The notes: generated by a model not told the origin, from the sequence alone. A stretch of DNA of 6,600 nucleotides from Deltaproteobacteria bacterium RIFOXYD12_FULL_50_9 (GCA_001799225.1 MGTA01000060.1:31554-38153), one strand, 5' to 3'; positions 1 to 6,567 are shown, counted from the stretch's first letter. Numbers and translations: made by a program.

Positions 1-969
1 GCCATAATCGACCGGATAGACCTTGCCGATCTCTTCATGTTGAATATTGATATGCAGGAGGGTCTTGTTATCAAAGATACCCGGTTCGAATCTCCACATC
101 TGCCACTTGGGGAAAGAGTTGCCGATGGCCAGCACAACCTCGGCCTCCTTGAATGCCTGTTTGGCGCCGGCATCTCCGCAGGTTCCGGGCATTCCGAGTG
201 AGAGCGGGTGATCTTCGCGAATCACCCCTTTCGCATCCATGGAAGTGATAAATGGAATCTGGAATTTTTCTACAAATTCAATAAGTTCTGTTTCAGCATG
301 GCTCCTGACGCAGCCATAACCAAACAGCGCCAGTATCTTTTTTTTCGCCAAGATCGCCTCAGCCAGAACCTTGGCAAAGAGCTCGACTGTTTTGGGGAGC
401 GGCAGGCAGGGATTAATCGCGAGTTTTATCTCGCGATGGCGGGTGGCAGGCATGGCGGCGACATCATAGGGCAGGTCGATATGCACCGGGCCGGGCCGTC
501 CCTCAAAAGCCAGATTTATGGCCTCTTCAAGGATATCGCAGACCTGGTCCGGGTGTTCTATCATAAAGGTCTTCTTGGTGGTAGCGCCGAACATTACCTG
601 CGAGTTGGGGGTCCGCCCCTTGCCGGTCACCTCGCCCAGATCGCCTAATCCTCGCCATTTTTTCGGAGAATAAGAGGCAATCGAAAGAACAGGAAGAGAG
701 GCAGAAAGAGCAACGCCAAGGCCCGAAAAGAAATTGTAGGAGCCAGGACCTCCCTGGGCATTACAGACCCCCAGCTTGCCTTTCTTGAACATGGCATAGC
801 CGCACGCCATGAAAGAGGCGGCCTGCTCGTGCCTGACCATGATTGTTTTTATTTTTTTTGATTCGGCAAAGGCAAAAAGGATTTCGCCCGACCCCTGTCC
901 CGATCCGGTAAAGACGGCATCAACACCGACAGATTCAAGCATTGCCACGATTGATTCACTGACATTCAT
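1..969 (-). CDS. Thiamine-diphosphate-dependent enzyme, acetolactate synthase large-subunit family (partial, C-terminus off the left edge)
   Basis: The open frame runs 323 codons from ATG at 969 to the left edge without a stop. Residues about 1-170 form the N-terminal pyrimidine-binding domain. It contains RHEQAASFMACGYA, whose Glu48 is the position of the catalytic glutamate that activates the cofactor, followed by GGPGSYN (73-79) and the family signature GRPGPVHIDLP (157-167). Residues about 190-323 match the central domain, with LFGYG near 215 and VVLAIGNSF near 278-286. The C-terminal diphosphate-binding domain, with its GDG...N metal motif, lies outside the window, so activity cannot be judged. 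Family members condense or decarboxylate 2-oxo acids such as pyruvate, sulfopyruvate or glyoxylate. This one departs from true acetolactate synthases around residues 100-130, so I would not call it ilvB. The start is supported by GGGGAGGAG at 975-983, five bases upstream. The gene follows the DJ-1 family gene by 14 bases, suggesting translational coupling. The family call is firm and the substrate unknown. Confidence 0.9.
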   Translation of the reverse strand, partial: MNVSESIVAMLESVGVDAVFTGSGQGSGEILFAFAESKKIKTIMVRHEQAASFMACGYAMFKKGKLGVCNAQGGPGSYNFFSGLGVALSASLPVLSIASYSPKKWRGLGDLGEVTGKGRTPNSQVMFGATTKKTFMIEHPDQVCDILEEAINLAFEGRPGPVHIDLPYDVAAMPATRHREIKLAINPCLPLPKTVELFAKVLAEAILAKKKILALFGYGCVRSHAETELIEFVEKFQIPFITSMDAKGVIREDHPLSLGMPGTCGDAGAKQAFKEAEVVLAIGNSFPKWQMWRFEPGIFDNKTLLHINIQHEEIGKVYPVDYG

Positions 970-983
970 GACCGCTCCTCCCC

Positions 984-1745
984 TTATTTGCTGTTCAACA
1001 CCTCTACCAACTTCTGACCGTAGGCAATGGATGATTCAACGGAGAGAGCGGTGATGAACGGCCAGTCATAAACCACACATGGTTTAACACGATTGGCTTT
1101 TTCATCGGCAATACAGGTACCGTTCGGCGCTACGGCATCGGTCACGACATCCTGGAGCGGCAGGAGGAATCCGGGGGTGACCACATCCGTGCCTTTGTTG
1201 TCAGGGGTTGTCCCGGCAAGAGTGTAGCTCAGCTCAAAATCAAAATCCCATGCCCTGGGATGGGCGGTTGATTTTTTGCCGCTCAGGATACTTTTGAATC
1301 CGTTAGCCGGATTACGGGTGAATGCCAGAGCGCCAACCGAATAACAGATTGCGCCGATCAGTTTGTTGGAGTTGAAGGCATCAAGCAACAGGGTGTGGAC
1401 CTTGGGGTTATTGGTGATGTCAAGGCAGACGCCGGGGCCGCCGGTGAGGACAATGGCGTCATAATCAGCCATCTTGACGTCGGCAATTTTTTTAGCATTG
1501 TTCCATTCTTTGCCGGCAAGGATCTCTTTAACACGGGTACAGACTTCGGGAGGATTAACCTTGTAATGCTGAAGGGGGTCGTCAAAATCAGGATCAACAC
1601 TGAGAGCGAAAGGCAGAGGTTTTTTGCCTTGCGGTGTTGCCATGGTTACATCAAAACCGGCTTTCTTGAGGGCATCCCACGGCGCCTGAAGTTCTTCGGC
1701 CCATGCTCCATAATTGGTTGCCAGCAACAGTACTTTTTTTGCCAT
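984..1745 (-). CDS. DJ-1/PfpI family protein (class I glutamine amidotransferase-like fold)
   Basis: This 253-residue protein has the flavodoxin-like layout of the DJ-1/PfpI superfamily. The first strand MAKKVLLLATNYG is followed by AWAEE, where Glu17 or Glu18 is the expected acidic partner of the nucleophile. A central DAIVLTGGPG (96-105) precedes the nucleophile elbow LIGAICYSVGAL, with Cys134. Residue 135 is Tyr, whereas glyoxalase III/Hsp31-type and protease-type members usually have His right after the cysteine, so a classical Cys-His dyad is not present there. The length exceeds a minimal DJ-1 domain (about 190) and is closer to Hsp31-like members. Family functions include glyoxalase, deglycase or chaperone activity and isonitrile or amide hydrolysis; none can be assigned. 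No signal peptide is seen, so it is probably cytoplasmic. AGGAGA at 1751-1756 lies five bases before the ATG. It sits between the cupin gene (45 bases upstream) and the thiamine-diphosphate enzyme (14 bases downstream), most likely in one operon. Confidence 0.88.
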   Translation of the reverse strand: MAKKVLLLATNYGAWAEELQAPWDALKKAGFDVTMATPQGKKPLPFALSVDPDFDDPLQHYKVNPPEVCTRVKEILAGKEWNNAKKIADVKMADYDAIVLTGGPGVCLDITNNPKVHTLLLDAFNSNKLIGAICYSVGALAFTRNPANGFKSILSGKKSTAHPRAWDFDFELSYTLAGTTPDNKGTDVVTPGFLLPLQDVVTDAVAPNGTCIADEKANRVKPCVVYDWPFITALSVESSIAYGQKLVEVLNSK

Positions 1746-1790
1746 GACTCTCTCCTTTTTTATGATTGGATAATTGACTGAACAGCAAAA

Positions 1791-2114
1791 TCAACCAGGA
1801 ATTTTCTCTCGGGGCGGACTGAACACATCAATAGCCTCGGTGGCTCCTATGGCGGTAAATTCGTGCGGCACATCGCCGGGGATGAAATAGCAGTCCCCCG
1901 TCTTAAGAACCGCCCGCTCATCCCCGATAAGCATATCAAAACCACCTTGGATGACATAACCGAACTGTTCATGCGGATGTTTGTGCAGGGGGACGACACT
2001 GCCATCCTCCATGTTCCAGTGCAGGACGCTCATCTTGCTTCCCGCACCGAGATTTTTCATTAATACGCCATTACCTCTGTCTTGTACCAGCAGTTTGTCC
2101 TGAAAACAAAACAT
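1791..2114 (-). CDS. Small single-domain cupin protein
   Basis: A 107-residue, one-domain cupin. Numbered from the ATG at 2114, motif 1 is GSVVPLHKHPHEQFGYVIQG (38-57), giving His44, His46 and Gln50, with Gln in the place often held by Glu. Motif 2 is GDCYFIPGDVPH (73-84), with metal-ligand candidate His84. These residues would bind one divalent metal inside a beta barrel. The length is typical of stand-alone cupin_2 proteins. Such proteins act as small dioxygenases, isomerases or ligand sensors, and no substrate can be named here. The frame can be extended one codon to a TTG at 2117. I prefer ATG because GGAGG at 2121-2125 is six bases before it and only three before TTG. It is the first gene of the likely operon with the DJ-1 family and thiamine-diphosphate genes, so it may handle or sense the same compound. 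No signal peptide is seen. Confidence 0.87.
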   Translation of the reverse strand: MFCFQDKLLVQDRGNGVLMKNLGAGSKMSVLHWNMEDGSVVPLHKHPHEQFGYVIQGGFDMLIGDERAVLKTGDCYFIPGDVPHEFTAIGATEAIDVFSPPREKIPG

Positions 2115-2117
2115 CAA

Positions 2118-2126
2118 TCACCTCCC
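2118..2126 (-). promoter_or_regulatory. Strong Shine-Dalgarno of the cupin gene
   Basis: On the minus strand this reads GGGAGGTGA, a near-perfect match to the 16S rRNA anti-Shine-Dalgarno tail. Its GGAGG core lies six bases from ATG 2114 but three from the in-frame TTG 2117, which decides the start in favour of ATG. Confidence 0.75.
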
Positions 2127-2203
2127 ATTTTAATGAAAAAAACGATCGTAATGAATGCAGTCATGGAGGGGGAAAAAAGCTGATTCGGCAACTGGCTGAA
2201 CAA

Positions 2204-2253
2204 AAGTAAACACCAAAAATAGCCAAAGTAAACAGTAAATTAGAGCTCCTTAC
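2204..2253 (+). repeat. GTAAAC word cluster, left flank of hsdR (possible insertion-sequence terminus)
   Basis: GTAAAC occurs at 2206-2211 and again at 2228-2233, exactly 22 bases apart, both inside AAAGTAAACA-type context. A GTAAAT follows at 2235-2240, then TCCTTAC at 2247-2253. The same words in the same order, but inverted, lie in front of hsdR at 5551-5585. Multiple terminal words of the form AAAGT(A/G)AACA at about 22-base spacing are reminiscent, from memory, of IS21-family ends. No transposase gene is present. It could instead be a regulator-binding site for the cupin operon. Confidence 0.5.
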
Positions 2254-2494
2254 CCCGCTCCCATTTATGTATCCAACAAACAATGATATTTTGATGTTAT
2301 GAGCTTATTTTTTGAATTACAACTTCAATTTGAAAAAACTTAAAAATATTTACTTCCTGCTGAAAGAACTCCCTGGTTTCCATTCAAACAATTACTGGAT
2401 CACCGATGATTGCCTGGGCTAACGCAAGAAGCCTTTGTGACTATTCACCAGAGATCGTGGGCTTGTGGAATCAATGACAAGAATGGACAAATTA

Positions 2495-5400
2495 CTAGAT
2501 TGCTCTTGAATGTTTATGAGCCGGTTTTGGAAGAAAGGTTGATGAACTTACCCCTTCCCGAGGTATTTCGTTCGTCATCGTAAACACCATATCGGTTACA
2601 AACCGGTTGAATGACTCATTTTGAAAGAATTGCTTATAGAGTTCGGTATCGTCTTTTAATAAGGACACGATGACACGGCCCAACGCCTTATCGTGCTCGA
2701 TTTTAGCAGTGTTTGGTGTGTTCTGCCTGGCGTTCTGGTAGGCTTGATCCGCCGCCACCTTTGGGGCGATATCGTCCTTGATCCGTTTCGACACGCGGTC
2801 AGCATCTGTAAAGAGGGTGGCGAACTGTTCGTTGAAAGTTTTCAAAATGCTGCTCAAGTGATCGAGTTCAGGCGTAGCTTTCCCTCCCCCGCCGCCTATA
2901 GGAATCGGTTCGATTTCCGCGTCTTCATCTGGCAGGGCGATCTTCATGGCTGCCTTCTTCTCGACCCTGTAGTTGTCCATGTCAATGGCTTCAAGTATCC
3001 CTTTGGCAAGGTCCTCTTCCTGCGGAGCAGGCAACTTGGGCAGGAGAAAATGCAAAAAGATAGAAAGCTTTTCCCAATCGGCGTTATTGTACGGCAAGAT
3101 TGAAGCCAAGAAGTCATAGGTGCGGGTAACCGACTTTGCCTTACCCTTGAAATCCACCTGCCCGTCCTCATCGAGATGTTCCTTATACATTGCCACACTG
3201 GCATCAAGAACAGGGTCGAGAGTCTCACGGCTGGCACCATCAAGGTAGAGGGTGACCAGTTTTTCGACCTGCTCTTGGCTATAGACCTGATGTCCGTCCA
3301 AAGCGCTTTTCAAGTCATGCAGCTTATTGGGGTCGGTCTCATCACTTAATATGGTGGTGCGGTAATAGTCGGAAAAGGCCTCCTTGATCGTCTCCGTGTC
3401 GTTCATGAAATCAAGGACAAAGACATCATACTTCTGGGGATGAGCGCGGTTCAGCCGGGAGAGTGTCTGCACTGCTTTGATACCGGAAAGCGTTTTATCC
3501 ACATACATAGTGTGGAGAAGCGGTTCGTCGTAGCCGGTCTGGAACTTGTCGGCGCAAATAAGGAAGCGATAAGGGTCTTCCTGGATCATGTCGGCAATAT
3601 CGTTGGCCGGAAAGCCGTTCAGTGAGGCTTCGGTGACTTTGATGCCCCGATAGTCATATTCGCCGGAAAAAGCGACAATCGGCTTCCAGGGGCTTTTACA
3701 TTCCTGCAGGTAGTCACGGAAGGCATGAAAATACTGGATGGCCCGCTCAATGCCGCTGGTCACCACCATGGCTCTTGCTTTACCACCGATTTTATTCAAG
3801 CTGATCACTTGTTCATGGAAGTGATCAACCATAATCTCTGCCTTCAGATGGATAGCGTGATCGTGGCTCTCCACATAGCGGCGCAACTTTTTCCTCGCCT
3901 TCTTGATGTCGTACAGAGGATCGTCCTCCACCGTCTTCATCAGGCGGAGGTAGCTATTCACCGGCGTATAACTCTTTAAAACATCGAGGATAAAGCGTTC
4001 CTGAATCGCCTGCTTCATCGTGTAACTGTGGAACGGCAGGTGGCGCACTTTGCCGCCCTCGCCGGAGCAGGGTTCCCCGAACAGTTCCAGGGTTTTATTC
4101 TTGGGGGTGGCGGTAAAGGCGAAGTAACTGGCGTTGGAGATCATCTTGCGGGCCTGCATCCGTTTCTCCAGCGCGTCGTTTATCGTGTCTTCCGGGTCAG
4201 CCAACGCCTCGCTCAAGGCGGCTGAGGTTTTGCCGCCCTGGCTGGAATGAGCCTCGTCGATGATGAGGGCAAAGTTTCTGGCCCGATGCTCGTCGCCAAT
4301 CTCATCGAGGATAAACGGAAACTTCTGAACGGTGGAGATGATGATCTTCTTGCCTTCTTCGATGAACTTCCGGAGATCCCCGGAGCGGCGGGCATGACCG
4401 ACGGTTGAACTCACTTGGACGAACTGTTTAATGGTAGCCTCAATCTGCCAGTCCAGCAGACGGCGGTCAGTGATGACGATGATGGAGTCGAATATTGACT
4501 CGCCATCTTTTCGCAGACCAATCAACTGATGAGCAAGCCAGGCGATGGAGTTCGATTTACCGCTGCCAGCGGAGTGCTGGATGAGATAACGCTTACCCGC
4601 CCCATGTTCGGCGGCATGGGCCAGGAGCTTCTGTACCACCTCGATCTGATGATAACGAGGGAACACCTGTTTAAATCTCTTTTTGCCGGTCTTTTTGTTC
4701 TTCTCTTCGACGATCTGGGCGTAATTCTCGATGATAGTGGTGAGCCCGACCGGAGAGAGGATGCGTTTCCAGAGGTAATCGGTCTTCAGACTTTCGGGGT
4801 TGGGCGGGTTGCCTGCCCCATCGTTCCAACCCTGATTGAAAGGCAAGAACCAGGAGCCCTTGCCTTTCAATTCCGTGCACATTTTGACCTCCTGGTCATC
4901 AAGGGCGAAATGAATCATACAGCGCCCGAAACGGAAAAGAGGCTCTTTGGGGTCGCGGTCCCGACGGTATTGCTCGACAGCGTCCTCAACTGTCTGTTTA
5001 GTCAGGTTGTTTTTTAACTCAAAAGTGGCAATGGGCAGGCCGTTGATAAACAGGCACAGGTCAAGGGCACGACGGGTCTGGTCCAGACTGTAGCGGAGCT
5101 GGCGGCTGACGCTGAAGCGGTTAGCCGCAAATAGAAGCGTTGCCTTGTCGTTGCCGGGTGAGGGAGTGCCGTAGAACAGTTCAAAAGAGTGTTTCTCATG
5201 TTTCAATCCCTGGCGCAGCATGTGGATAACGCCGTGTCGATTGATTTCACTCTGCAGCCGGGCAAGGAACTTACGCCGGGCCGGTGTGTCGCTGGCCAGG
5301 TCAAGGGCTTGGGCGGTTTTGGGCTGAGTAGTCTCCAGAAAGGAGCGGAGCTGGACGAGGTCCAGGCAGTATTCGCGGTCATAGTCGCGGCTGTCACCCA

Positions 5401-5533
5401 AGAGCCAACCTATGCCGCCATAGGATTCAGACGGCTCTTGCCCCTCAAAGGGACCGGTGGTTGTGTAGTAATGACCGGTCATTGCAGAGACAATCAGGTC
5501 TTCGAGGCCTCTTTCGCTGGTGTCGGTGGTCAT
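2495..5533 (-). CDS. hsdR: Type I restriction-modification enzyme, R subunit (HsdR)
   Basis: This 1012-residue protein has the full HsdR architecture and normal length. The N-terminal nuclease domain carries a PD-(D/E)xK motif: Asp158 in LDLCLF, then Glu172 and Lys174 in FELKN. The superfamily 2 translocase follows: Walker A SAGSGKS (321-327), ITDRRLLDWQ (354-363), the DEAH box at 426-429, TATP at 474-477, motif V TGYDEP (666-671) and motif VI QTLSRLNR (689-696). Residues about 720-1012 are a helical C-terminal region that in this family docks on the methyltransferase. A Gly run (880-884) marks a linker within it. With HsdM and HsdS it would pump DNA using ATP and cut unmethylated DNA away from the recognition site. 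All core motifs are intact, so it looks functional if partners exist; hsdM and hsdS are not in the window. ATG 5533 is preceded by a weak AGGGA at 5542-5546. The gene lies 158 bases beyond the relic gene, with a leader carrying GTAAAC repeats. Confidence 0.97.
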   Translation of the reverse strand: MTTDTSERGLEDLIVSAMTGHYYTTTGPFEGQEPSESYGGIGWLLGDSRDYDREYCLDLVQLRSFLETTQPKTAQALDLASDTPARRKFLARLQSEINRHGVIHMLRQGLKHEKHSFELFYGTPSPGNDKATLLFAANRFSVSRQLRYSLDQTRRALDLCLFINGLPIATFELKNNLTKQTVEDAVEQYRRDRDPKEPLFRFGRCMIHFALDDQEVKMCTELKGKGSWFLPFNQGWNDGAGNPPNPESLKTDYLWKRILSPVGLTTIIENYAQIVEEKNKKTGKKRFKQVFPRYHQIEVVQKLLAHAAEHGAGKRYLIQHSAGSGKSNSIAWLAHQLIGLRKDGESIFDSIIVITDRRLLDWQIEATIKQFVQVSSTVGHARRSGDLRKFIEEGKKIIISTVQKFPFILDEIGDEHRARNFALIIDEAHSSQGGKTSAALSEALADPEDTINDALEKRMQARKMISNASYFAFTATPKNKTLELFGEPCSGEGGKVRHLPFHSYTMKQAIQERFILDVLKSYTPVNSYLRLMKTVEDDPLYDIKKARKKLRRYVESHDHAIHLKAEIMVDHFHEQVISLNKIGGKARAMVVTSGIERAIQYFHAFRDYLQECKSPWKPIVAFSGEYDYRGIKVTEASLNGFPANDIADMIQEDPYRFLICADKFQTGYDEPLLHTMYVDKTLSGIKAVQTLSRLNRAHPQKYDVFVLDFMNDTETIKEAFSDYYRTTILSDETDPNKLHDLKSALDGHQVYSQEQVEKLVTLYLDGASRETLDPVLDASVAMYKEHLDEDGQVDFKGKAKSVTRTYDFLASILPYNNADWEKLSIFLHFLLPKLPAPQEEDLAKGILEAIDMDNYRVEKKAAMKIALPDEDAEIEPIPIGGGGGKATPELDHLSSILKTFNEQFATLFTDADRVSKRIKDDIAPKVAADQAYQNARQNTPNTAKIEHDKALGRVIVSLLKDDTELYKQFFQNESFNRFVTDMVFTMTNEIPREGVSSSTFLPKPAHKHSRAI

Positions 5534-5550
5534 CGTCTTAATCCCTGTTC

Positions 5551-5585
5551 GTAAGGAATTTACCCTTTGTTTACTTTTTGTTTAC
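5551..5585 (-). repeat. GTAAAC direct repeats at 11-base spacing in the hsdR leader
   Basis: Read on the minus strand, GTAAAC lies at 5585-5580 and 5574-5569 and GTAAAT at 5563-5558, three words at an exact 11-base period, one helical turn. TCCTTAC follows directly at 5557-5551. The ATG of hsdR is 18 bases beyond. Words on the same face of the helix in a leader suggest a protein-binding array that could control hsdR. Their inverted relation to the 2206 cluster suggests instead a pair of element ends. Confidence 0.55.
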
Positions 5586-5691
5586 AGTGCGGAAATGGCG
5601 TAATCTTAAACAAAGTAAAATATTTATTATTTCCACATAGTTGCATGACTTTTGTCAAGGTTGGTTTCTTGTTGAAGATGTTTTTTCTTTG

Positions 5692-5866
5692 TTAAATGCC
5701 GACCTTCTTCACTGTATGCCATGCGGGCTAGCCGCGACTTCCGCGATTTTTAATTTTTCCTTTTGGGACCAGCTCGGTCATCAGGTTGTGGATTTTCTGC
5801 TTCTCGTTAAGAACTTCAGGTAGCTTGTCCATTAACAGAAGATCAATTTTCTGGCTTGATGGTCAT
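5692..5866 (-). pseudogene. Decayed small gene between the four-helix protein gene and hsdR
   Basis: An ATG at 5866-5864 overlaps the four-helix stop codon as ATGA and has AAGGAAG at 5871-5877 as a ribosome binding site, an arrangement typical of a real operon gene. Its frame stops after seven codons (TGA 5845-5843). Removing one A from the AAAA at 5850-5847 would join MTIKPE to a longer frame reading IDLLLMDKLPEVLNEKQ, then KIHNLMTELVPKGKIKN and RGSRG. That frame hits TAG at 5730-5728 and continues PAWHTVKKVGI to TAA at 5694-5692. The restored product would be about 57 residues. Its composition, a helical stretch followed by a short basic turn and a Trp-containing end, recalls from memory the winged-helix tail of ATP-binding or RecG-like regulators seen near type I loci. 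One frameshift plus one nonsense codon makes it a probable pseudogene. A sequencing error could explain the first lesion but less easily both. Confidence 0.55.
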
Positions 5867-6567
5867 AGCTTCTTCCTTTTGGTGGTTCTGACACGGTAAA
5901 GCCGTTCCGTAAAGCCGCCCTCCTGCTCAAAGGCGTTAGCCTGGACCGCCAGTTGGCGGTCCAGCAGATAGCGGCAAAGATTTAGTAAAGACAACGCGGC
6001 ATTGGCCACAAAGGCTGAAGAAGGAGAACTGCTGACGGACGAACACGGACTTTCACTGACCGGCACGGACCGCCATTCGCTTCCGGCTTTCTGTCCTTGT
6101 TGGTCGGTGTCAGTCCGTGGTTGTCCGTGTGCTTTTTCCAGTCCGTGTGCTTTTGCCTTTTCTTCCTCCACCCAGGCGCGCACCGCCTCCAGCGTGGAGC
6201 AACGCCTGGCCTTAAAGCTTTTCAGCGCCGGGTGATCCGGCGGCCATTGCGGCAGTTCGCGCTGCCGTAGAAAATCTTCGTAGTCCAGGCGCAATTCTTC
6301 AAGGCTGGCACGGGCCACATTGGTCAGCTTCAGCTCGGTCTTTTTCGAGGTGGCGGAGGCCATGCTCCCCTCGGCGATGTTCTGGACCCCGGAACGCGCC
6401 GCCTGCACCATCTGATCCACCGTCCGGCTGCGCCGGTCCAGATACCGGTCGCAGAAGCGCACCGTCAGATCATAGACCAGTTGCGCCACCTGAAAGCTTT
6501 TCAGTCGCCGGTAGCCGCCGTGCTTTGGAATCAGCGATTCCGGCTCAGTCCGTGGCGATTTCGTCAT
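5863..6567 (-). CDS. Four-helix-bundle protein with C-terminal suffix domain, in a type I R-M locus
   Basis: A 234-residue protein numbered from ATG 6567. Residues about 22-135 match the four-helix-bundle family related to proteins encoded in 23S rRNA intervening sequences. Visible hallmarks are SFQVAQLVYDLTVRFCDRYL, VDQMVQAARSGVQNIAEGS (50-68) and LKLTNVARASLEELRLDYED (79-98). Residues about 137-183 are a low-complexity Ser/Pro/Gly/Gln linker encoded by GTCCGTG-type repeats. Residues about 184-222 form a second conserved-looking helical segment (NAALSLLNLCRYLLDRQ and a GGFTERLYRVR end), consistent with the four-helix suffix architecture. The tail TTKRKKL is basic. The biochemical role is unknown; from general knowledge, such proteins occur beside restriction genes. 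An in-frame TTG at 6585 would add six residues, but GAGGAG at 6572-6577 suits the ATG. The start lies inside the upstream gene's end (23-base overlap) and the stop overlaps the relic gene by ATGA, so it belongs to the R-M operon. No signal peptide is seen. Confidence 0.85.
   Translation of the reverse strand: MTKSPRTEPESLIPKHGGYRRLKSFQVAQLVYDLTVRFCDRYLDRRSRTVDQMVQAARSGVQNIAEGSMASATSKKTELKLTNVARASLEELRLDYEDFLRQRELPQWPPDHPALKSFKARRCSTLEAVRAWVEEEKAKAHGLEKAHGQPRTDTDQQGQKAGSEWRSVPVSESPCSSVSSSPSSAFVANAALSLLNLCRYLLDRQLAVQANAFEQEGGFTERLYRVRTTKRKKL
6034..6147. repeat. GTCCGTG/CACGGAC repeat array inside the four-helix protein gene
   Basis: On the plus strand CACGGAC lies at 6044-6050 and 6064-6070, with a variant GACGGAC at 6034-6040. 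Its reverse complement GTCCGTG lies at 6113-6119, 6123-6129 and 6141-6147. Spacings are 10, 20, 10 and 18 bases. The two half-arrays face each other and could pair as a hairpin in DNA or mRNA. They encode the low-complexity linker. Another GTCCGTG lies at 6548-6554 near the start of the same gene. Confidence 0.7.

Larger units (their letters stand above)
2115..2494. other. A+T-rich intergenic region between hsdR and the cupin operon
   Basis: This 380-base gap lies downstream of hsdR and upstream of the cupin gene. It must hold the cupin operon promoter and any hsdR terminator, but I see neither a convincing -35/-10 pair nor a stem-loop followed by a T run. Short open stretches occur on the plus strand at 2299-2343 (from an ATG) and 2410-2583 (from a TTG; it overlaps the end of hsdR). 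None has a ribosome binding site, a recognisable motif or sufficient length. The only clear structure is the GTAAAC cluster at 2206-2240. The patchwork look and A+T richness suggest decayed mobile DNA. Confidence 0.6.

Noticed and set aside
208..648. Plus-strand open frame of 146 codons
   Set aside because: It lies wholly opposite the thiamine-diphosphate enzyme gene, whose minus-strand frame carries clear family motifs; the plus frame is a shadow.
2178..2199. Possible stem-loop next to a T run on the minus strand, as a terminator
   Set aside because: The stem is only three pairs (AGC/GCT) and the T run lies on the wrong side for hsdR termination with a stable hairpin.
2299..2405. Short plus-strand frames (MSLFFELQLQFEKT and LKNIYFLLKELPGFHSNNYW) that could be joined by a frameshift into a relic gene
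   Set aside because: There is no recognisable motif or second line of evidence; joining frames in A+T-rich DNA easily yields plausible peptides.
2410..2583. Plus-strand open stretch of about 57 codons reading QEAFVTIHQRSWACGIND
   Set aside because: It starts only at TTG, has no ribosome binding site, overlaps the 3' end of hsdR for about half its length, and matches no family I recognise.
4529..5017. Plus-strand open frame of 162 codons
   Set aside because: It is antisense to hsdR over its conserved nuclease and Walker A region and has no family resemblance or ribosome binding site.
5653..5658. A perfect TTGACA on the minus strand upstream of hsdR, as a -35 box
   Set aside because: No -10-like hexamer lies 16 to 18 bases downstream; TATGTG is too close and the AATAAT-type words are too far. 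I did not annotate a promoter.
5641..5823. Plus-strand open frame of 60 codons between hsdR and the four-helix gene
   Set aside because: It is antisense to the relic gene, whose repaired minus frame, ribosome binding site and ATGA overlap are better support; no Shine-Dalgarno precedes this ATG.
6034..6147. CRISPR array
   Set aside because: The repeated word is only 7 bases, appears in both orientations at 10-20 base steps and lies inside a coding frame, unlike CRISPR repeats and spacers.
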